From JAAYCI01 sp964367945 (lineage in GTDB: Bacteria; Bacillota; Clostridia; Oscillospirales; Ruminococcaceae): a DNA stretch of 17,067 nt. Every line of letters begins with the position of its first letter. Positions within the stretch are counted from its first letter, which is position 1. The stretch is taken from contig CAYIZZ010000040.1 of assembly GCA_964367945.1 (NCBI GenBank), positions 1 through 17,067 on the forward strand, read 5' to 3'. Positions 1 to 7,228 of the stretch are shown here, piece by piece. The notes below the pieces were generated by a model that worked only from the letters and a program-made list of their open reading frames with translations, was not told the origin of the DNA and searched no databases. The position numbers and the translations under genes were made by a program.

Positions 1-1
1 A

Positions 2-1609
2 GAAAAGAAAAAAAGAAAAATTAAACACACAAACCTTGTGGTACCGGGGCAAAAGGTTGAAGGAAAAAAGCTAAAAGTCAAGCAAATGCATAAAGGTGTA
101 GCCTTGACAAGTGCACGCCCAGGTCAAAAACTGAATCAAGATAATACACAAGATAATACACAAGATAAAAAGACGGATGTTTCTTTGCCCAGCGGGGTGA
201 TTCCGCCAAAGCCAAAAGAAGTTCGACGTAAAAAAGGTCGTAAAAAAGCGGTGGTTTTTCCGGGCAGCAATCCCGAAGTTGAAAACATAAAAAAACCACC
301 GACCAAAAAGCCAAAACTTTCGCCTGCACGCAAACGCCGCAGAAGGCGATATATTATGATGGCGATAATTGCAGCGCTTATAGGGCTGATAGTGCTGTTT
401 TTCACCAGTGGCGCATATCTTTCGGTTTCCACTGCAATATCCGGTGGAATAACAAGTATTCGCATAGCCTTGCAACCCGGTGAAGGCTTTCCGATGGATC
501 TTGCGATGATAGAATATCAAAAATCGCAGCAGATGTCAGATGATGGGTTTGTAGCGCTTGGAACACAAGAGATGGTGATGGTGTCCTCCACAGGTCGTAT
601 TTTACGAAATATACCACACAGTTATATTCAGCCGGGAATTTCAGTCGGAGATAACAGGGTGGTTTTGTATAACCGAGGCAGTAAGGAATATACGGTGGAG
701 GGATATGACGATACCATCACCACACAAGTGACCGAGCACGACATTCAGTTTTGTGAGATGAGTCCGGGTGGGTCGCTTGCGGTTGTTACAGCTTCAAGAC
801 ATCGCACATTTTTAGATGTCTATAACCCGCCTTATGATACAAGTGAGCCGGATTTCAGCTGGCCTATCGTCGATGAAAATCCGATAGCGGCAACATTTGG
901 CTCTGACGATCGCACCCTTACGGTAGCCACAGTCTCGGCACAAGGCGGAGAGCTTGGAACTACTCTTTACTTTCTTCATACAAACCGTGAAGCAATTCAG
1001 GCCACAGTGCGTGTGGACGGATCGGTGTTATTACAAATACAGCACATAGGCCGCGGTCAAGTTTTAGCGGTGTATGATACATTTTCGGCAGTGTATGACC
1101 AAGACGGCGCAGAGCTTTATCGGTATGACTACAGCGGCAGACGCCTGCTGACAGCAGACATAAGTGATGCCGGTTTGGCGCTAGCATTCGGAACATCTAC
1201 CGGCGAAATAGTACACACTGTGTGGGTAAGTCTTCTTATGGAAGAAGTATATGAAAATATCGCACATGTGGCGGGCACAGCACAGGTTATGGGCACAGCA
1301 AATGGCGTATTTCTGCTGGTGGGCCAAGAGATGTTTGTTTATAATTCTGCAGGGCAACTTAGCGCACAAGTAGAGTATGAAGACTTAGCCCTTGGCTTCG
1401 CAAGAGCAGGCACACAGCCGCTTTTAGTGACAATGGGTACAGTGCTGTCCATAGAAGATTATCTGTATGAACAGCCGTTACAATCAGAGTCTTCGGCGTC
1501 GTCAGCACCGCAAATTACGTCTGTTGTGCAGAGTATTTCGCCGCCATCTTCCGCGTCAGAGAGCTTGCCACAAAGCTTGCCGGAAAGTACATCGGCGCTG
1601 GATGAATAG
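2..1609 (+). CDS. DUF5711-like membrane-anchored beta-propeller-type protein (5' end outside window)
   Basis: Function unknown. From a possible GTG at 38, the product has a very basic, low-complexity cytoplasmic N-terminus (Lys/Arg-rich to about residue 104), one membrane segment at about 105-127 just after a run of arginines (predicting N-in, C-out), an outside domain of about 330 residues with repeated beta-strand patterns like a WD40/PQQ-type propeller, and a Ser/Pro-rich tail. This architecture, followed by a CvpA gene, matches what I know of clostridial DUF5711 proteins; the family call is inference from pattern. The frame is open to the window edge, and the codons at 2-37 also encode a basic stretch. 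Neither GTG 38 nor ATG 86 has a convincing ribosome binding site, so the true start probably lies upstream. The stop is 32 nt before cvpA, so the two are probably cotranscribed. Confidence 0.7.
   Translation, partial: EKKKRKIKHTNLVVPGQKVEGKKLKVKQMHKGVALTSARPGQKLNQDNTQDNTQDKKTDVSLPSGVIPPKPKEVRRKKGRKKAVVFPGSNPEVENIKKPPTKKPKLSPARKRRRRRYIMMAIIAALIGLIVLFFTSGAYLSVSTAISGGITSIRIALQPGEGFPMDLAMIEYQKSQQMSDDGFVALGTQEMVMVSSTGRILRNIPHSYIQPGISVGDNRVVLYNRGSKEYTVEGYDDTITTQVTEHDIQFCEMSPGGSLAVVTASRHRTFLDVYNPPYDTSEPDFSWPIVDENPIAATFGSDDRTLTVATVSAQGGELGTTLYFLHTNREAIQATVRVDGSVLLQIQHIGRGQVLAVYDTFSAVYDQDGAELYRYDYSGRRLLTADISDAGLALAFGTSTGEIVHTVWVSLLMEEVYENIAHVAGTAQVMGTANGVFLLVGQEMFVYNSAGQLSAQVEYEDLALGFARAGTQPLLVTMGTVLSIEDYLYEQPLQSESSASSAPQITSVVQSISPPSSASESLPQSLPESTSALDE
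140..163 (+). repeat. 12-bp tandem direct repeat inside the DUF5711-like gene
   Basis: The unit GATAATACACAA occurs twice head to tail and begins a third partial copy. It encodes a QDNT-type repeat in the disordered cytoplasmic tail. The in-frame unit length suggests a slippage-prone linker with no functional constraint visible. Confidence 0.7.
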
Positions 1610-1641
1610 TAAAAATTGGGTAGACAGATAAGGGGATTATA

Positions 1642-2328
1642 ATGCTCATACCTTCCTTGATATTAGATGGGGCAGCAATACTTATATTGATTTTTACGGT
1701 TATATATTACACTAAAATAGGGTTTGTACGCAGTGTACTTAGTTTCTTAGGCTCGCTTGCAGTTTTTGTGACGGCTATTATAGGCTCACGTTTTTTGTCG
1801 GTATACATTTTTGATAACTTCATGAAAGAGTATCTTCAAGGCCTTATTGCAGAAAATATTTCGCAAAATGGGTTTATAGACGTGGAAAGCTATTTTGTAG
1901 GCATGTTTGAAACCTTGCCAAAAGAGCTGATAACCTCTATTTTGCAGATATTACAGCCTATTATTGATGCAAACTCTGATGATATATCGGCTCAAATCGT
2001 CTCACAAGTGGTGGAGCCGCTGGTGGTACCGCTTTTGGCCATCATATTGTTTATTGTTTTATACATTGTGCTCAGGCTGATAATAAAATCAATAATTTCA
2101 ATGATAAACAAAATGGCAAGAATGCCGGTATTGAAGTCGATAAATTCAGCATTGGGCGCTGTGATGGGCGTAGGCATAGGAATTATGTACATATATTTAG
2201 TGCTTTTAGTGATATGGGGCATGGAATTCTTGCAGGTTTTCGACATGGGAAGTGCAGCATATTTTTCGAAGGCTTTGGTATATAAATTATTATTACCATT
2301 CAACATTCTGGATATATTTCTCCTGTAA
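1642..2328 (+). CDS. CvpA family membrane protein
   Basis: A 228-residue integral membrane protein of the CvpA family, named for a protein needed for colicin V production; in Firmicutes its molecular role is not settled. Hydrophobic segments lie at about residues 7-27, 32-50, 125-150 and 172-200, with a longer soluble stretch between segments 2 and 3. The opening pattern (short helix, then a Gly/Phe/Arg turn before the second helix) is typical of CvpA. An AAGGGG ribosome binding site lies 6 nt before the ATG. It follows the DUF5711-like gene by 32 nt, which suggests one transcript. Downstream there is no clear terminator before the clp promoter region. Confidence 0.75.
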   Translation: MLIPSLILDGAAILILIFTVIYYTKIGFVRSVLSFLGSLAVFVTAIIGSRFLSVYIFDNFMKEYLQGLIAENISQNGFIDVESYFVGMFETLPKELITSILQILQPIIDANSDDISAQIVSQVVEPLVVPLLAIILFIVLYIVLRLIIKSIISMINKMARMPVLKSINSALGAVMGVGIGIMYIYLVLLVIWGMEFLQVFDMGSAAYFSKALVYKLLLPFNILDIFLL

Positions 2329-2359
2329 TTAGCGAAAATGCGTGTAAAATATGAAATTT

Positions 2360-2386
2360 TTAGCAGACTCACCTGGGGATTGCTAA
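2360..2386 (+). promoter_or_regulatory. Degenerate CIRCE-like (HrcA) operator upstream of the Clp gene
   Basis: The inverted repeat TTAGCAGAC-N9-GATTGCTAA matches the CIRCE consensus TTAGCACTC-N9-GAGTGCTAA at 15 of 18 arm positions, with the exact 9-nt spacer. The symmetry extends outward by two T/A pairs. It overlaps the -35 box of the clp promoter (2380-2385), a position where a bound repressor would block RNA polymerase. No T-run follows, so a terminator is less likely. A better CIRCE precedes groES in this same window. HrcA binding is inference. Confidence 0.55.
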
Positions 2387-2408
2387 AACACAAAAAATGT
2401 TGTATACT
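2380..2408 (+). promoter_or_regulatory. Sigma-A-type promoter for the ClpE-like gene
   Basis: TTGCTA and TATACT are separated by exactly 17 nt. The predicted start of transcription near 2415 leaves a leader of about 105 nt before the Clp start codon. The -35 box is embedded in the right arm of the CIRCE-like palindrome. Confidence 0.65.
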
Positions 2409-2521
2409 AGACACAAGAAAGTTTGAGTTTTTCACGTTAGCGCTTGTGAGAGATTTTGCGCATGTGAAAGAAAATAGGCTTTTGGTATACATCGCCGGAA
2501 GGCGGGAAAGGCATTTACAAT

Positions 2522-4822
2522 ATGACATGCACAAAATGCAAGAAAAGGCCTGCCATTGTTTTCATCCAGCGTATGGAAGGAAATGAAACTCGCAGTGAGG
2601 GTTTTTGCCTTACTTGTGCCCATTCGTTGGGTATTAAGCCTGTGGATGATATGATGAAGCAGTTTGGCATATCCGATGCTGACTTGGAAGGTATAGAAGA
2701 AAAATTTGCCGGCTTTGTAGGTGAAGGCGGTTTTGAAGCTATGCAAGGCATGGCGGATATAGAGGGTGCGTTGCCCGAAGAAGAAAAAGACGATAACTCC
2801 GAGGATGAGTTTTCGCCGGGTGGTTCTGCTACGTTTCCGTTTGTGTTTGGCGGAGCGTCCAAAGAAGGCAAAAAGCAAAAAGATGACACAGATAAAAAAC
2901 GTGGAAATAAACCGCCAAAACGTAAATTTTTAGATACATACTGTGAAAATCTCACTAAAAAAGCGGCCGACGGTCAGCTTGATAGAGTGATAGGCCGTGA
3001 CAGAGAGATTTACCGCACGGTACAGATTTTATCTAGACGGCAGAAGAATAATCCGTGCTTAATAGGCGAGGCCGGCGTAGGTAAAACGGCTATTGCCGAG
3101 GGTATTGCTCTGCGCATTGCGTCCGGTGATGTGCCGGCACGCCTTAAAAACAGAGAAATTTATCTTTTGGATTTGACATCACTTGTGGCGGGCACTCAGT
3201 TTCGTGGCCAGTTTGAGAGCCGTGTAAAAGGCCTTATTTCAGAGGTGAAAGCTGCCCAAAATGTGATTTTGTTTATAGATGAAGTACATAATATCACCGG
3301 CGCGGGTGACTCAGAGGGCGCGATGAACGCTGCAAATATTTTAAAGCCCGCACTTTCGCGTGGTGAAATTCAGGTGATCGGCGCCACCACGTTTGCCGAA
3401 TATCGCAAGTACATTGAAAAAGATCAGGCGCTAGAGCGTAGATTTCAACCCGTGAAGGTGGAAGAGCCTTCCATCAGTGACACCATAGCGGTGCTTTGTG
3501 GGGTGAAGGAATATTACGAGGCCCACCATCATGTAAAGCTGAATGATGATATTGTAGAGGCAGCGGTGCGTTTGTCAGAGCGCTATATCACAGACAGATT
3601 TTTGCCGGATAAGGCAATAGACTTGCTTGATGAGGCGGCTGCGTGCTGTAGTCTTCGCCATGCAGAGATAACAAACTGGATGGATAAACAAGTGGAGCTG
3701 GAAGAACTGATAGCGGAAGAAACCGAAATCGAGCAAACAGCAGAGCCGGATTACGAGCGTCTTGCCGAGGTGAAAAGCGAAGTTGCGCGCAGAACTCCGG
3801 AAGTGGACGAGCTGAAAGAGCAAGTGGACACTATTGAAGTGACTATGGAAGATGTGGCCAAGGTAATAGAGCTTTGGACAGGTATTCCTGCTGTAAAGAT
3901 CGAAGAAAGTGAATACGAGAAGCTGGGTAGTTTGGAAAAACGCCTGGAAGAAAAAGTGATTGGTCAGCACGAGGCAGTACATCTTGTTTCAAATGCTATA
4001 AAGCGTGTTCGCGCTGATATAGCAGGTCGTCGCAGACCGGCCAGCTTTATATTTGTGGGACCCACCGGTGTAGGTAAAACAGAACTGGTGAAACAACTGG
4101 CATTTCAACTTTTTGATTCTGTAGACCCGCTTATTCGCCTTGATATGAGTGAGTTTATGGAAAAACATGCAGTAAGCCGTTTGATAGGCTCACCTCCGGG
4201 ATATGTGGGGTATGATGAGGCAGGTCAGCTTACTGAAAAAGTGCGCCGCAAGCCATATAGCGTGATTTTGTTTGATGAGATAGAAAAAGCACATCCTGAC
4301 GTGATGAATATTTTGCTACAGATAATGGATGAGGGCAAGATAAACGATGCACAGGGACGCAGTGTCAGCTTTGAAAACACGGTAATTTGCATGACGTCAA
4401 ATGCAGGCTCGTCAAATAACGTGGCAAATGTTGGTTTTGACAAAACAGTGGCGCAGATGAGCGATGAAAAATCAATGAAAGCACTACGAGATTTTCTACG
4501 CCCTGAGTTCATAGCACGTGTGGACGAGGTAGTGTCTTTTGCGCCTTTATCCACCGACAGCCTTGCAGAAATTGCAGCTTTGATGCTGGGAGAATATAAG
4601 ACACCGCTGGCTGCAAAAGGTATTGAGATGTCTTGGAATGAAGAGGCACTAAAAATACTGGTGGAAAAAGCTAAGGGTGGAAAGTACGGTGCCAGAGATT
4701 TGCGTCGTGTTATTCGCAAAGAAGTGGAAGATCCCATCGCCCATGGAATTATAGAAGACCATAAGTTGTCGAAAGTAAATGTGAGCGAAAAAGACGGCGA
4801 AATAAAGGTAGAACTTCATTAA
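2522..4822 (+). CDS. ClpE-like AAA+ unfoldase with N-terminal zinc finger
   Basis: A 766-residue ATP-dependent unfoldase expected to work with ClpP in protein quality control in the cytoplasm. In order: a four-cysteine zinc-ribbon (C3, C6, C29, C32) as in ClpE and McsA; an acidic, Gly-rich linker to about residue 120; AAA-1 with Walker A GEAGVGKT at 182-189 and Walker B acids D253/E254; a short coiled-coil middle domain at about 385-440; AAA-2 with Walker A GPTGVGKT from 513 and Walker B D585; and a VGF tripeptide at 637-639 where ClpC/ClpE carry the ClpP-binding loop. The double Clp_N repeat of ClpC is absent, which favours ClpE. Bacillus ClpE is somewhat shorter (about 700); the extra length is mainly linker. 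The ribosome binding site is weak (GGGAAAGG, about 10 nt from ATG). No ctsR, mcsA or mcsB is adjacent. An HrcA-type operator may control it. Confidence 0.9.
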   Translation: MTCTKCKKRPAIVFIQRMEGNETRSEGFCLTCAHSLGIKPVDDMMKQFGISDADLEGIEEKFAGFVGEGGFEAMQGMADIEGALPEEEKDDNSEDEFSPGGSATFPFVFGGASKEGKKQKDDTDKKRGNKPPKRKFLDTYCENLTKKAADGQLDRVIGRDREIYRTVQILSRRQKNNPCLIGEAGVGKTAIAEGIALRIASGDVPARLKNREIYLLDLTSLVAGTQFRGQFESRVKGLISEVKAAQNVILFIDEVHNITGAGDSEGAMNAANILKPALSRGEIQVIGATTFAEYRKYIEKDQALERRFQPVKVEEPSISDTIAVLCGVKEYYEAHHHVKLNDDIVEAAVRLSERYITDRFLPDKAIDLLDEAAACCSLRHAEITNWMDKQVELEELIAEETEIEQTAEPDYERLAEVKSEVARRTPEVDELKEQVDTIEVTMEDVAKVIELWTGIPAVKIEESEYEKLGSLEKRLEEKVIGQHEAVHLVSNAIKRVRADIAGRRRPASFIFVGPTGVGKTELVKQLAFQLFDSVDPLIRLDMSEFMEKHAVSRLIGSPPGYVGYDEAGQLTEKVRRKPYSVILFDEIEKAHPDVMNILLQIMDEGKINDAQGRSVSFENTVICMTSNAGSSNNVANVGFDKTVAQMSDEKSMKALRDFLRPEFIARVDEVVSFAPLSTDSLAEIAALMLGEYKTPLAAKGIEMSWNEEALKILVEKAKGGKYGARDLRRVIRKEVEDPIAHGIIEDHKLSKVNVSEKDGEIKVELH

Positions 4823-4845
4823 GACAAAATTAAATATACTAATAT

Positions 4846-4885
4846 AAAAACGGAGCCTTGGGTATAAACCAAAGCTCCGTTTTTT
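4846..4885 (+). terminator. Bidirectional intrinsic terminator between clp and the convergent UbiA-family gene
   Basis: Arms CGGAGCCTTGG (4851-4861) and CCAAAGCTCCG (4869-4879) form an 11-bp stem with one mismatch and a 7-nt loop. The stem is preceded by five A and followed by six T, so it can stop transcription from both sides. Confidence 0.85.
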
Positions 4886-4910
4886 AGTTTTTTATAGTTT
4901 TTTTAATGGG

Positions 4911-5843
4911 TTAAAATGCCCAACCCATTAAAAATTCCAATTGCGGAATTGGCGGAATAAACATAAGCACTGTGCCCAAAATAGCGATAAATACAATAAG
5001 CAACAGCATACCTTTGTGTCTATATAGTTTTTCAGGCTTCATGGCAGCTGAATCTTTCTGCATACCAATGGCTAAATACCAGCAGAAAAGCAACATCAAG
5101 AAAGGCACACAGAACACAAGCTCGATTTTAAACTTGATGATAAACACACCCAAAAGGAAGGTAGACATCATTGCATAAAACACAGCGGCAAGTAAAAGGC
5201 TGTTCTCGGTGTAGTACTTAAAGCTTTTACGATAGAGCTGTGCAGTTTCAGGATTGTTAATATAGCGATATTCACTGTAACGCTTAACGGTCATCAAGAA
5301 AGCACCACCCATCCAATATCCAATGCCCAGCGATAAAGGAGGCTCCACAAAAGTGGTGGCGGCATACCAGCCGATTAAAAGACGGATAAGGTTGTTCACG
5401 CTTTCGCTAAGCACATCCATGTAAGGTAAATCTTTGGTGCGAATGGGGCGAACGTTGTACAAAATACCCATGAATGCCAAAAGAGCTGTTTGCAAAAAGC
5501 AAGGGAAATTTGTGAACCATGCAATAGAAAGGCCAACAACTAAAAATATAAGGTATTGCACTGTAACAATAGATTTTTTCAGATCTAAAACCACAGCTAC
5601 CCTATTTTTTTTCTCGGGATGAAACTTGTCAAACTGTGCGTCTACATATTCATTCAAAGTGTAGTTGGCACTGGACACAAGGCAAAGCGCCACAAACGCC
5701 AACACAGTATTAATCAAAATAACAACAAAATCAAATCGTTCTCCCGTGTTTTGCGTCATCACAAACGCAAACAATACACCGGGCAGCATAAATAAATTTT
5801 TGATATAATGATCAAACCGCGCTAATTTTAAATATTCTTTCAA
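4911..5843 (-). CDS. UbiA-family prenyltransferase (decaprenyl-phosphate phosphoribosyltransferase-like)
   Basis: A 310-residue, largely hydrophobic protein with about eight to nine membrane segments, of the UbiA superfamily, which transfers polyprenyl groups or uses polyprenyl-phosphate acceptors. The first aspartate motif reads N64-x3-D68-x3-D72, followed by H75-P76 and K78-K79; this HP-x-K pattern and the KNLF motif near residue 15 resemble decaprenyl-phosphate phosphoribose synthase-type members more than menaquinone MenA. A second Asp-containing loop lies at about 138-143 (D138, D143). The start codon is TTG, supported by AAAGGGG 8 nt upstream and by a promoter further upstream. It stands alone with no quinone or arabinose pathway gene nearby, so the substrate cannot be named. 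It converges on clp across a shared terminator. Confidence 0.75.
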   Translation of the reverse strand: MKEYLKLARFDHYIKNLFMLPGVLFAFVMTQNTGERFDFVVILINTVLAFVALCLVSSANYTLNEYVDAQFDKFHPEKKNRVAVVLDLKKSIVTVQYLIFLVVGLSIAWFTNFPCFLQTALLAFMGILYNVRPIRTKDLPYMDVLSESVNNLIRLLIGWYAATTFVEPPLSLGIGYWMGGAFLMTVKRYSEYRYINNPETAQLYRKSFKYYTENSLLLAAVFYAMMSTFLLGVFIIKFKIELVFCVPFLMLLFCWYLAIGMQKDSAAMKPEKLYRHKGMLLLIVFIAILGTVLMFIPPIPQLEFLMGWAF

Positions 5844-5851
5844 GTGAAAAG

Positions 5852-5858
5852 CCCCTTT
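5852..5858 (-). promoter_or_regulatory. Ribosome binding site fixing the TTG start of the UbiA-family gene
   Basis: On the minus strand AAAGGGG ends 8 nt before the TTG at 5843-5841. No in-frame ATG is better placed. Confidence 0.65.
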
Positions 5859-5910
5859 ATATGTTTTGCCGCAAAATAAACACGTAGAATAATGTAATAC
5901 AGCATTTTAT

Positions 5911-5939
5911 ATTATAAAGTAATTTAATTAAAAGTGCAA
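5911..5939 (-). promoter_or_regulatory. Promoter of the UbiA-family gene
   Basis: Read on the minus strand, TTGCAC (5939-5934) and a perfect TATAAT (5916-5911) are separated by 17 nt of AT-rich sequence. The leader to the TTG start would be about 60 nt. Confidence 0.75.
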
Positions 5940-6064
5940 TAATAGAAGCATGGTGTAATGCATAAAAATATATAAATATATTTTAGAAATGGATGAAAAC
6001 AGCAACTTGTTTAAAAAAATAATGGCATGAATAGCAAAAACAACAAAATAATGTGAGAAAATAC

Positions 6065-6094
6065 TTGTCATATGATAGATAGCTGTGGCATACT
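6065..6094 (+). promoter_or_regulatory. Candidate promoter of the lipid kinase gene
   Basis: TTGTCA and CATACT are separated by 18 nt. Transcription would start near 6101, about 25 nt before the GTG start codon, and would exclude the earlier in-frame ATG at 6072. The -10 box is imperfect, and the AT-rich region upstream (5940-6060) could hold an alternative. Confidence 0.4.
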
Positions 6095-6111
6095 GAAAAG
6101 ACGTAATATGC

Positions 6112-6117
6112 AGGAGG
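6112..6117 (+). promoter_or_regulatory. Ribosome binding site deciding the GTG start of the lipid kinase
   Basis: A perfect AGGAGG lies 8 nt upstream of GTG 6126. The ATG at 6072 has no such site. Confidence 0.8.
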
Positions 6118-6125
6118 ATGCACAA

Positions 6126-7079
6126 GTGAAACATGTTTTTATCATAAACCCGGCCTCGGGCAAACAAAATGCGGATAAAATGCTGAGTCCGAAAATTTTG
6201 CAAACGGCAAATACGCTGGGAATCCAGGCAGAGATTTGGGTGACAGATGCACCAAAACATGCCACATATATAGCAAGTGAATATGCAAAAAAAGGTGATG
6301 ATGTACGTTTATATGCCGTGGGCGGCGATGGAACATTGAACGAGGTTTTTGCGGGTGCATACCAATATGAAAACGCACAAGTGGCGCACATACCTTGCGG
6401 CAGTGGAAATGACTATATCCGAAATTTTGGCTCAACTGAAGAGTTTTTGGATATACAAGCGCAGATGCAGGGTGATGCGATGCCGGTAGACCTAATCAAA
6501 AACAAAGATGATATATGTTTGGCCATCATGTCAGTGGGACTTGATGCACAGGTGGTTTGTGCTATGCAAAAATACAGGCGCCTGCCCGGCATGGGCGGAA
6601 GCATGGCCTACAACTTGTCTATTGTAGAAAAGCTTTTGCAACCGCTGGGTGAGTCTCTTTGCATCACATTAGACGGCAAAGAAATACAAGATAAATATCT
6701 GATCGCAACGGTGTGCAACGGCCAATACTATGGTGGCGGATTTAGAGCGGCACCTTGTGCAAGGTTGGACGACGGCATGCTGGATATAGTTCTTGTGAAA
6801 AAGATAAGCAGGCTGAAGATAGCATCCATCATTAAAAAATATAAAAAAGGTGAGCATTTTCACAATGGTGAGATAGTGTCCGAGCTACGTAATATGATTG
6901 ATTATCATCGTGTGAAAGAAGTTACTATCCGACCTGCAAAAAAAGAATCGATGATTTTAAATGTTGATGGAGAGTTTGCTCCGGTACCATCTTTCACTGC
7001 GCAAGTAATGCCGAAAGCGGCAAAATTTGTTATTCCAAAAGACCTGTTACCGCTATATAAATCAAAAATTATTGTATAA
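6126..7079 (+). CDS. Diacylglycerol/sphingosine kinase-like lipid kinase (YegS/DgkB type)
   Basis: A 317-residue soluble or membrane-associated lipid kinase of the DAGK catalytic family, expected to phosphorylate diacylglycerol or a related lipid with ATP, recycling it into phosphatidate synthesis. The GTG start gives an N-terminus (KHVFIINPASGK) typical of the family. The nucleotide-binding GGDGTLNEV signature is at 66-74 and the GSGND motif at 92-96; a C-terminal all-beta domain contains a VDGE motif near residue 280. Length is normal. An ATG at 6072 would add 18 residues but lacks a ribosome binding site. The gene is monocistronic: a candidate promoter precedes it and an intrinsic terminator follows before groESL. 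Confidence 0.85.
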   Translation: MKHVFIINPASGKQNADKMLSPKILQTANTLGIQAEIWVTDAPKHATYIASEYAKKGDDVRLYAVGGDGTLNEVFAGAYQYENAQVAHIPCGSGNDYIRNFGSTEEFLDIQAQMQGDAMPVDLIKNKDDICLAIMSVGLDAQVVCAMQKYRRLPGMGGSMAYNLSIVEKLLQPLGESLCITLDGKEIQDKYLIATVCNGQYYGGGFRAAPCARLDDGMLDIVLVKKISRLKIASIIKKYKKGEHFHNGEIVSELRNMIDYHRVKEVTIRPAKKESMILNVDGEFAPVPSFTAQVMPKAAKFVIPKDLLPLYKSKIIV

Positions 7080-7141
7080 AAATAATGATAAAAATGTGAA
7101 AAATAGTAAATGAACACAAATAGAAGCATATAGAGAAGATA

Positions 7142-7181
7142 AATCGGGGGTTTTTTGTAAAATACCCCTTGATTTTTTTTT
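7142..7181 (+). terminator. Intrinsic terminator of the lipid kinase gene
   Basis: GGGGT (7147-7151) pairs with ACCCC (7164-7168). Inner T/A pairs and an outer AATC/GATT extension (7142-7145 with 7171-7174) lengthen the stem, and a run of nine T ends at 7181. Its 3' side overlaps the -35 region of the groE promoter. Confidence 0.7.
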
Positions 7182-7197
7182 GGAAAGGCGATAGAAT
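7169..7197 (+). promoter_or_regulatory. groESL promoter
   Basis: TTGATT and TAGAAT are separated by exactly 17 nt, placing the transcription start at about 7204, inside the CIRCE operator. Confidence 0.75.
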
Positions 7198-7201
7198 ATG
7201 T

Positions 7202-7228
7202 TTAGCACTTTAAAGCTGTGAGTGCTAA
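7202..7228 (+). promoter_or_regulatory. CIRCE operator (HrcA binding site) of groESL
   Basis: TTAGCACTT-N9-GAGTGCTAA matches the CIRCE consensus at 17 of 18 arm positions, with the exact 9-nt spacer. It sits at the transcription start, as usual for groE in Gram-positive bacteria. HrcA represses at normal temperature and releases on heat stress; hrcA itself is not in the window. Confidence 0.95.
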